From Ignavibacteriaceae bacterium (GTDB lineage: Bacteria; Bacteroidota; Ignavibacteria; Ignavibacteriales; Ignavibacteriaceae): 33,206 nt of DNA. The stretch's first letter is position 1, and each line of letters begins with the position of its first letter. The position numbers were made by a program, and so were the translations under genes. Positions 25,353 through 32,033 of the stretch are shown in pieces. The notes below the pieces were generated by a model. The model was not told the origin of the DNA and did not search any database. It was given only the letters and a program-made list of their open reading frames with translations. The stretch spans positions 1-33,206 of the forward strand of contig JARLHB010000033.1 of assembly GCA_031292465.1 (NCBI GenBank), written 5' to 3'.

Positions 25353-27559
25353 TGTTCATCTGTATTATCTTCGATTCCTTTTTCCATTTCGTCCTGCTTG
25401 GGATAACGAATCCTTTTATGATACTGGCCGATTAATATATTAACAAAGGATTCCTTTATTTTGTGCAGATCGCTGAAAGTAATCGGGGAATCATCAAGCT
25501 GGCCGTTCTCTACACGGTTCTGAAGTATGCCTTCAACTAAATTTCCAACCTTAACCTGGTCAGGCTCCTTGATTGATCTGACGGCTGATTCACAGCCATC
25601 GGCAAGCATTACAATAGCCGTTTCTTTAGTATTAGGTTTAGGCCCCGGATATTTATATTCTTCTATATTTACTTTTTCTTCGCCGTATAATTTTTTCGCC
25701 TTCTCATAAAAATATGTCATTACCATAGTTCCATGATGCATTGGAATAAAATCAACAATTTCCTGGGGCACATAGTGATCTTTTGCCAATGCTATTCCTT
25801 CCCGGACATGCTTTGCTAATAATTCCACGCTTTCTTCAGGTGCAAGATTCTCATGAATGTTTTGGTTGTTTAATTGGTTTTCCACAAAATTTTGAGGAGT
25901 GATGGTTTTCCCGATATCATGGTAATATGCGCCAACCCTTGCAAGAAGAGGGTTAGCTCCAATTGTCTCAGCAGCAGTTTCAGCTAATGTTCCCATAGTC
26001 ATGGAATGATTAAATGTACCCGGCGCTCTTCTTGCAAGTTCTTTTAGCAAAGGCCTGTCGAAGTTTGAAAGTTCTAATAACGTTAGATCCGTGGTAATCT
26101 TAAATAATCGTTCAAAGAAAATCAACAATCCGTAAGTTAAAACCGGGCTTATTAAAGCATTGGTGCCCGCAAAAGCCGCTTCGGAAACCATTGAATCTAC
26201 CGGTGCAAACCTTTCAAATCCGAATGCTAAAATTGAAACCACATAACCAATGAAAATGAATAAGAATGACCTGAATATTTGAGACCTGTTTTTTATATCG
26301 CGCACAGTATAAACCGAAAGTGCGCATGCAAATAAGTTCATTACTGCAAAAGTATAATCGTTTCCTCTTAATGCTCCTGAAATTAAAACCATGATAACAG
26401 TACTGTAAAACCCGACTCTCGAATCGAATATTATAGTTATTAACATTGATGCAACGGGAATTACAATTAAAAATTGTAATGGCTCATCTATGGGTATTTG
26501 GTTTACAATAAATGTTACAAATGCTACGAACAAAAAATTAATTGCGATAAGGAGTATTTTCTGGTTATCATAAAATATTTTTTTCCTGAAAAGGAAAAGA
26601 TAAATTGTAAATAATGTAAGTAATGAACCGATATGAAGTATCTTCCCTAACAACTGAAGCAGTTTGCCTTCAACGCCTACTTCCTCTCCTTTTGCAAGCC
26701 TGAATGATTCAATTTTCAGCTTTGCATCTTTTGTCACACGGTCATGTTTTGCAATAATTCTCTCATTCTCATTTACTATTCCGTTATACCGGGAAATATT
26801 ACTTTTTGCCTGATCAATTTCTTCTTTAGTAAGCTGTTTGTTGTAGTAAATATCAGGGAAAATAAAATGCACTGAATATTCAACAAGCGCCTGCAGAGTT
26901 TCTTTAGGCTGATTTAACTGGTTTATGTCTTTTTCAATTAATGATTTTGCGCTATTCAGGCTATGCAGGCTGCTGAGCCGTTGTATTTTATCCGTATTGC
27001 CATTGCGTACTGCAATGCTGTCTCTTTGTATTTGTGAAGAATCTTTATCAATTATGCCGTTTTGATATATGTTTCTTACCTTATCGCGCGCTATTTCAAA
27101 GAACCGGTCAATATTAAGAGATCTGCCTGAATTCATTTCTCTCTCTTGTTTCCTAAGGCCTTTCAGTAAATTAAATGAGGAAGCGCTTAGAAAAGTCGGG
27201 TTAAAGTCCTTCATCGCACTGTTATCTAAAACACTGTCCAGGATTGAAATAAGATAGTTGTCGTATGATTTCAGGGAGTCCAGGGCGGCCTCTGAGCCGT
27301 TTTCTTTTAAAATGAAAACAGGGTAAACACTTTCAGCGGCCGTTTTTAATTGTTCGTTATAAAAATCGGGGTCCTTCAACACCGGGAAACTAAATGGCGA
27401 TATAAGATCATCATGAATCCAAATGGAACCTTCCGACACTCCGGATTCTATCGACTCACCTTTGGGAAACAATAGGGCAATAACTACTATTGTGCATAAT
27501 CCAATTAATAGTTTAACCCTGAAGCTGCTTCTTATTCTTGATTTTTTCTTTTCAGCCAT
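25349..27559 (-). CDS. pgpH: Seven-transmembrane HD-domain c-di-AMP phosphodiesterase, PgpH-like
   Basis: 736 residues. A first helix (17-32) leads to an extracytoplasmic 7TMR-HDED-type domain (about 35-300), then seven membrane helices (about 305-487), then a cytoplasmic HD domain. The HD ligands are visible: NHS with His518, HDIGK with His547-Asp548, His585 region, HHGT with His608-His609, and Asp654 in LADG. This is the layout of Listeria PgpH, which hydrolyses cyclic di-AMP to pApA. It implies c-di-AMP signalling in this organism, relevant to cell-wall and osmotic control; the synthase (DisA or CdaA type) is not in the window. It is the first gene of the operon. Its upstream region (27560-27700) has a dyad at 27610-27618/27659-27667. 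Confidence 0.9.
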   Translation of the reverse strand: MAEKKKSRIRSSFRVKLLIGLCTIVVIALLFPKGESIESGVSEGSIWIHDDLISPFSFPVLKDPDFYNEQLKTAAESVYPVFILKENGSEAALDSLKSYDNYLISILDSVLDNSAMKDFNPTFLSASSFNLLKGLRKQEREMNSGRSLNIDRFFEIARDKVRNIYQNGIIDKDSSQIQRDSIAVRNGNTDKIQRLSSLHSLNSAKSLIEKDINQLNQPKETLQALVEYSVHFIFPDIYYNKQLTKEEIDQAKSNISRYNGIVNENERIIAKHDRVTKDAKLKIESFRLAKGEEVGVEGKLLQLLGKILHIGSLLTLFTIYLFLFRKKIFYDNQKILLIAINFLFVAFVTFIVNQIPIDEPLQFLIVIPVASMLITIIFDSRVGFYSTVIMVLISGALRGNDYTFAVMNLFACALSVYTVRDIKNRSQIFRSFLFIFIGYVVSILAFGFERFAPVDSMVSEAAFAGTNALISPVLTYGLLIFFERLFKITTDLTLLELSNFDRPLLKELARRAPGTFNHSMTMGTLAETAAETIGANPLLARVGAYYHDIGKTITPQNFVENQLNNQNIHENLAPEESVELLAKHVREGIALAKDHYVPQEIVDFIPMHHGTMVMTYFYEKAKKLYGEEKVNIEEYKYPGPKPNTKETAIVMLADGCESAVRSIKEPDQVKVGNLVEGILQNRVENGQLDDSPITFSDLHKIKESFVNILIGQYHKRIRYPKQDEMEKGIEDNTDEQ

Positions 27560-27609
27560 TTGCCGGTAATTTAATAATTAACAAATAAATAGTCTTATAT
27601 ATCATGCTT

Positions 27610-27667
27610 ATTTACTGTCCATTGAACCGGACAATAAATGTTTATTTTTGCTAACTGAACAGTAAAT
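27610..27667. promoter_or_regulatory. Dyad upstream of the PgpH-like gene, possible operator
   Basis: ATTTACTGT (27610-27618) is repeated inverted as ACAGTAAAT (27659-27667). Between them lie GTCC/GGAC (27617-27620/27629-27632) and the palindrome AATAAA-TG-TTTATT (27633-27646). The dyad begins 50 bp upstream of the ATG at 27559. It could be a repressor site or an RNA hairpin in the leader; AT-rich DNA gives such repeats by chance fairly often. Confidence 0.35.
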
Positions 27668-27791
27668 TTACAATATTTCTATTTGTAAAATATAGTCCGC
27701 TACCCTAAATATATAAAAAGGGATACAAAGTAACATTATAAAATACTTGAATTTATTATTTACTTCTGCAGGTAAAATAATATAAATATTA

Positions 27792-28095
27792 ACCCGTTGT
27801 TCGAAATAGGTAATAAAAGATAGTCCTTTGCAAAACAATACATTATTGTAATTTTAGTAGCCCCGGGTGAAATGCTTGTAGTACAAATTCAAAACAGAGA
27901 ATATTAAAACCCCAGAGGGGTGACATGGTGCGCTACACCATGCCGCATCTATGATGCTCTTTGACTTTTACGGTATATAATTCAGCTACAAACATTTCGC
28001 GGCTATGCCGCTTGTTTTTTATGTAATATATAAGAACAAAGTACCAATGTTCAATTTAAATAATGCAAAAGAGATTTTAATTTCGAACAATGGGT
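27792..28095. repeat. ~304-bp nested inverted-repeat (MITE- or REP-like) element
   Basis: Outer arms ACCCGTTGTTCGAAAT (27792-27807) and ATTTCGAACAATGGGT (28080-28095) are inverse with one mismatch. Inside, TCCTTTGCA (27824-27832) faces TGCAAAAGA (28064-28072) and GAAATGCTTGTAG (27869-27881) faces CTACAAACATTTC (27986-27998), each with one mismatch. The centre has hairpins ACCCC-AGA-GGGGT (27909-27921), CATGGTG/CACCATG (27924-27930/27936-27942), GCATC-TAT-GATGC (27945-27957) and GCGGC-TAT-GCCGC (27999-28011). A CCCC(n)GGGTGAAATG motif occurs twice (27861 and 27910, the second with C for the third A). It codes for nothing and no clean target-site duplication is seen. Confidence 0.55.
27999..28020 (+). 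terminator. Terminator-like hairpin on the plus strand inside the repeat element
   Basis: GCGGC-TAT-GCCGC (27999-28011) is followed by TTGTTTTTT (28012-28020), a good Rho-independent terminator for plus-strand transcription, yet no plus-strand gene precedes it. It could end a small RNA made from the element or insulate against antisense transcription. Confidence 0.45.
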
Positions 28096-28106
28096 ATATA
28101 CAGTTT

Positions 28107-30266
28107 TTAAAGAAGGAATAAAGATAACAGCACTATTATTCCCATAACCATTCCTGTTGTAAGCATACCCAGTAAGGGAATCATAATAAGGCTTGCTAAT
28201 AATGAACCTGCACAGCCGCCAACTAAATCCGCCGAATAAAGCGATGATATTGTATCCTGATGAACTTTTACATTAAAAAAGCTTGCAAACGCAAAAATAC
28301 CTGCAACAAGAAACCCGGTTAAAAATAATAAAATCAGGTTCTCATATAATCCTGTAATTAGATTTCCGGTTATGACAAAGCCGAAATAAAGATTAATTAT
28401 CCCAAGAAGCAGTACAAGCCCGAGACCGGTAAAACGGAAGATATTTTTATTTATTCCTTTATGGTATAATCCATTAATAAAAGCCGCACCTGCAGTAAGC
28501 CCCGTCATAAACGCCGTAAGCAGTATTCCAATGTTCTGAAAAAGTATGCCGTTTATTGATTGATAATAGAGAATTAACATCGTTTCTAATATCATTCCCG
28601 AAAAACCGGCTATAAATACTAATATAATTCCGCTGAATGATGTACGGTACCTGATAAATAAAAAGAAGCATAGTAATAAAACTGATATTATTGCTATATA
28701 TATTTTACTCTCTTTAATTATTGTATAAACATGGCCGGGATTAAACCAGTTGAAATCGGGGAAAAATTTTGAAAGCCATATTGCCGTTGTGTATTGGTAA
28801 CAAACCGGCTGTACGTCTGTATTTATTTGTACATTGCCTGCTGAAAGGATATTTGCAATTTGATTATATCTATCGTTTGTGTACAAATACTTAATGTATA
28901 AAGGTATAACATATTTTGTCGGAATATTCCTGTCACTGAATCTTTTGGCCAGTACCTCAGGGCTTTTCTCAAGGGGCGTACCGGAAGCAGTAATAATACA
29001 TGTGGAACCGGGAAGGGCAACAACATCCTGAAATACCGATTTAAGGGTATTATAAATGCTCGCATTACGGCTTATCATTAGAGGTGTCCATAAATTCTCT
29101 GCTGATTTTAACCTTATTGCTGTAATCCCGTTATTATTTAAATGTTTATTGCATAATTCAAAAAATTCTTTTGTATAGAACCGGTTTGACTGTCCTGAAG
29201 AAGGCTCAGGCATACCGACTAATATTACATCATAATTTCCGCAGTATTTAAGATACGCTCTAGGATCCGATATAATTAGATTTACCCTTTTTGAATCAAG
29301 GGATTTATTTATTTCTTCCGGCAGAAATTTACGCACAGTATTGATTAATTTTTCATTTAGCTCCACATAGTCAATCTTAAGGGAATTATATTTTAGCAGT
29401 TCATAAATTGTTCCCTCAATCCCTCCGCCAAGTACAAGCACGGATTTAGGATCGGGATGCTGGGTAAGAACCATATGCACAAACTCTTCCGAAGCTGTAC
29501 TTTCGTTCTCAAACGAAAGGGCATCATTTTGAAAGACAGAAGTCTGCCCCAGATAAGAAGTAACAGTAACTCGGCTGTATGGAGTATCTTTCGATTCTAC
29601 CAGATAGGGATGATTAAGCTTTGTCATTAAATAGTCAATCGACGATGAATATGCAATTGCAGCTATAATCAGTATTATAAAATAGGTCGCCGTATAAATG
29701 AAATATTTCTCTTTGTTTCTTACCGCAAAATAGAACACCGGAGTGATGGATATAAAGCTGCAGATAAATACTGCATTTAAATTCTGTAAGCCGAATATTA
29801 TTAATATTGTAGATATAAGTCCCCCTGCAATTCCACCAGCGCTTTCTACCGCATAAGCTTTTGCCAATGAATTTTTACCTTTAATATAACTTCCCGCTGC
29901 ATGCTGGAACATAATTCCAAGCAAAAAACTGACTGGAAGGATAGCAATAGATATGCCTGCAATTTGCGGAAGGAACTGCAAATAAGCGCCCGGCACACCA
30001 CCGAATATTATTCTAACGCTTCGGATAAATAAAATATCAGCCGGTAAAAGAACTCCCCAGGCAAGAAAAAATATTTTAAGTGATTTTGGTGTTTTATAAA
30101 AGAAGTATTTACCGGTTAATGCTCCGGCTGCAGTTCCGAGCAGCCAGATGCCGAGGGCAATAATATAAATTAAATCAATTCCGTAGAATGCTACGTTAAG
30201 TTCTCTAAAGATTACAACCTGTCCAAGGATTGAAATAAAACCTATTATAAATAGATAAAAAGGCAA
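28107..30266 (-). CDS. Membrane protein with embedded spermidine-synthase-like domain
   Basis: 719 residues: about six membrane helices (1-205), a spermine/spermidine-synthase-type Rossmann domain (about 210-450), then about six more helices (520-719). The membrane halves share a repeat (AVESAGGIAGGLISTI near 139-154 and SADLVGGCAGSLLASL near 678-693), as in MFS-like duplications. The Rossmann part shows the nucleotide loop LVLGGGIEG (278-285), acidic Glu302, DPRAYL with Asp334, and NRFYTKEFF (361-369). The catalytic Asp of true aminopropyltransferases is replaced by GMPEPSS (351-357), so polyamine synthesis is doubtful. The TTG start at 30266 gives the family N-terminus with GFISILGQVVIFREL. 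It lies 11 bp after the Memo-AMMECR1 gene, so it is probably co-transcribed. Substrate unknown. Confidence 0.8.
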   Translation of the reverse strand: MPFYLFIIGFISILGQVVIFRELNVAFYGIDLIYIIALGIWLLGTAAGALTGKYFFYKTPKSLKIFFLAWGVLLPADILFIRSVRIIFGGVPGAYLQFLPQIAGISIAILPVSFLLGIMFQHAAGSYIKGKNSLAKAYAVESAGGIAGGLISTILIIFGLQNLNAVFICSFISITPVFYFAVRNKEKYFIYTATYFIILIIAAIAYSSSIDYLMTKLNHPYLVESKDTPYSRVTVTSYLGQTSVFQNDALSFENESTASEEFVHMVLTQHPDPKSVLVLGGGIEGTIYELLKYNSLKIDYVELNEKLINTVRKFLPEEINKSLDSKRVNLIISDPRAYLKYCGNYDVILVGMPEPSSGQSNRFYTKEFFELCNKHLNNNGITAIRLKSAENLWTPLMISRNASIYNTLKSVFQDVVALPGSTCIITASGTPLEKSPEVLAKRFSDRNIPTKYVIPLYIKYLYTNDRYNQIANILSAGNVQINTDVQPVCYQYTTAIWLSKFFPDFNWFNPGHVYTIIKESKIYIAIISVLLLCFFLFIRYRTSFSGIILVFIAGFSGMILETMLILYYQSINGILFQNIGILLTAFMTGLTAGAAFINGLYHKGINKNIFRFTGLGLVLLLGIINLYFGFVITGNLITGLYENLILLFLTGFLVAGIFAFASFFNVKVHQDTISSLYSADLVGGCAGSLLASLIMIPLLGMLTTGMVMGIIVLLSLFLL

Positions 30267-30277
30267 TGTTGTAATCT

Positions 30278-31816
30278 TTATTTAAATTCCGATTCATCAA
30301 AAACTTCAGCCTGAAAAGTGGAAAGCTGTGCTCCTTGTTTCCAATCTCCTGCCTGAAGTCCGGCTTTTCTGCAGAGATTGTCAAGCAGTTCTTCTTTATT
30401 CCAGCCCTGCTCGGTTGCTACCTGGGGCAGAAATACGGCCTGCTTGCCGCTTTTTCTAATAACAACTCCGTCTCTTCCCAGAATTATTTCAGCGTCGCTT
30501 TTAATAGGTTTGTAAGGTGTTAATGCAGAAATCTCAATAGTTACCTGAGAAAGTTCATCTTTGGAAAGGGGATTGAACCTTTGATCATTGAAAGCTGCCT
30601 GTAAAGCCATTGAACCGACAACTTCGCATAACGGCAAATCTTCACGCATATAACCTATACAGCCGCGCAGGTCTTTGTGTTTTCTTAAAGTTACAAAAGC
30701 GCCGATATTCTTTTCAGCATTAGCGGAAAATCCGCGTGCAAGCGGAACCGTTTCAGATTCCAGATATTGCGTAATAGACAGCCGGGCAAATGATAGAAGC
30801 GCTTTCTTGTCCTGGTCATTTAATTCAAAGCTTTTTTCTTCGGGTGAAGGGTTGTTAAAGACATAGTTCTTAGGCGGCTGGCTGTTTACAGAAAATATAA
30901 CTGAACCATACCCGACAACCTTTTGGCGGTTGCCGACAAGAGTACTTCCTGAGTTTGCATAACTTACTATAGTTCCGCAGTCAGCGCCTAATTCTTTTGA
31001 AGCAGCCATAGCCGCTATTACCGGACCTTCCCCGCATGCGCTTGTAGCAAGGTTTGCTATCCCTTCTGTAGGCTGCTTTTCTGCAATTAGTTCAAACTTT
31101 TTAAAATCAAGAGATGCTGCCGCCTCAAGTGTATTCTTATCCACGTGTTCTGCATCTTCATAGGCAGGATAATGTGAAAGATCCGAACTGGCTACAATTA
31201 ATGCATTCTTATCCTTAACAACTCTTGCAAGCGCTTTGCCGAATTTTACGCACATTTCATAATCAGGCGTGCCGATTACAACCGGCAGAATTTTTACATC
31301 AGGAAATAAATGCTGAATGAAAGGGAGCTGGACTTCTATAGAATGTTCCTGCGTATGAACAGATTCATAAAATACACAGTCATTATCAACTTCTACCATT
31401 TCTTCAGCAGTCTGCGTATCAATTTTTGAAATGCCAAGCGGAGTTTGAAACCCTGAACCGGGGTAAAACGATATCTTGTTAAATCCGGCTGTTGTATGAT
31501 TTGTGCCAAGTATAACTATCAAATCATATTTATAATTTTTTGCCTGGTTATAAGAATCGGCGATAATTTGTCCGGCATAAATGTATCCTGCATGTGGAGC
31601 TATTAAAGCGATCGGCTTGCCGGTATTTTCGGTAACTGCATTATTCAAAAAGTACTCTATAGATTTAAGAAGTTTTGATGAGTCTGCCGGGTAAAACTGT
31701 CCGGCGAAAGCAGGTTTACGGATTTGCCCGTTGGAATCGTTCCCGCTGCATTGTACGTTTCCAGTAACACTTAATGATGTCATAATTATTACCAAATAAA
31801 AATATTTTTTAAGCAT
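30278..31816 (-). CDS. Exported Memo-AMMECR1 fusion (AmmeMemoRadiSam proteins B and A)
   Basis: 512 residues. An N-terminal signal sequence (MLKKYFYLV plus hydrophobic stretch, residues 4-19) is followed by a Memo domain (about 34-312): PHAGYIYAG with His75, GTNHTTAG with His107, SSDLSHYP with Asp212/His215 and SACGEGP with Cys261. His75, His107 and Cys261 correspond to the metal-binding His, His and Cys of human MEMO1. After a short linker comes an AMMECR1 domain (about 333-509) with the diagnostic LRGCIGYM (383-390) and FNDQRFNPLS. In the AmmeMemoRadiSam system these two are usually separate genes next to a radical SAM gene; here they are fused and apparently exported. The radical SAM gene lies upstream on the same strand. 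The system's reaction is unknown. No proper lipobox (residues NVQC). Confidence 0.9.
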   Translation of the reverse strand: MLKKYFYLVIIMTSLSVTGNVQCSGNDSNGQIRKPAFAGQFYPADSSKLLKSIEYFLNNAVTENTGKPIALIAPHAGYIYAGQIIADSYNQAKNYKYDLIVILGTNHTTAGFNKISFYPGSGFQTPLGISKIDTQTAEEMVEVDNDCVFYESVHTQEHSIEVQLPFIQHLFPDVKILPVVIGTPDYEMCVKFGKALARVVKDKNALIVASSDLSHYPAYEDAEHVDKNTLEAAASLDFKKFELIAEKQPTEGIANLATSACGEGPVIAAMAASKELGADCGTIVSYANSGSTLVGNRQKVVGYGSVIFSVNSQPPKNYVFNNPSPEEKSFELNDQDKKALLSFARLSITQYLESETVPLARGFSANAEKNIGAFVTLRKHKDLRGCIGYMREDLPLCEVVGSMALQAAFNDQRFNPLSKDELSQVTIEISALTPYKPIKSDAEIILGRDGVVIRKSGKQAVFLPQVATEQGWNKEELLDNLCRKAGLQAGDWKQGAQLSTFQAEVFDESEFK

Positions 31817-31898
31817 AATAAAATATGATTTAAATTATTAAATAATCCATCCTATTGTGTGAATAGATTATTATTATCTAAGTATTTAGCCCACAACG

Positions 31899-31977
31899 AC
31901 CTCCCCTTGCCATTGGCATCCCTATGGGATAATCCCCTCCTTAGTAAGGAGGGGAACGGCTTTAGCCGGGGGTGGTT
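31899..31977. repeat. ~79-bp palindromic intergenic element
   Basis: ACCTCCCC (31899-31906) pairs with GGGGTGGT (31969-31976) at 7 of 8 positions, closing a cloverleaf-like structure with TGCC-ATT-GGCA (31908-31918), CCCCTCCTTA/TAAGGAGGGG (31934-31943/31945-31954) and CGGC-TTTA-GCCG (31957-31968). It is much richer in G and C than the flanks and has no coding potential. Its form is that of a dispersed REP-like repeat of this lineage; the copy number cannot be judged from one window. It lies between the radical SAM gene and the Memo-AMMECR1 gene and may influence their shared transcript. Confidence 0.6.
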
Positions 31978-32033
31978 AAATAGTAAGTCAACAATATTAA
32001 TTTCTAATCCATACAATCGGTTAATCCTATTAC

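Larger units (their letters stand above)
27560..28106. other. 547-bp gap: pgpH promoter zone and nested inverted-repeat element
   Basis: Both flanking genes are on the minus strand. Positions 27560-27700 should hold the promoter of the eight-gene operon; I find no clean consensus, but there is an inverted repeat at 27610-27667. Positions 27792-28095 hold the repeat element described separately. I see no protein-coding frame. Confidence 0.5.

Noticed and set aside
27890-28020. CRISPR array suggested by several hairpins in a row
   Set aside because: The hairpins differ from each other and there is no regular repeat-spacer period and no cas gene.
27720-28106. Degraded insertion sequence with transposase
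   Set aside because: No coding remnant of a transposase in any frame and no clear target-site duplication; only non-autonomous inverted repeats remain.
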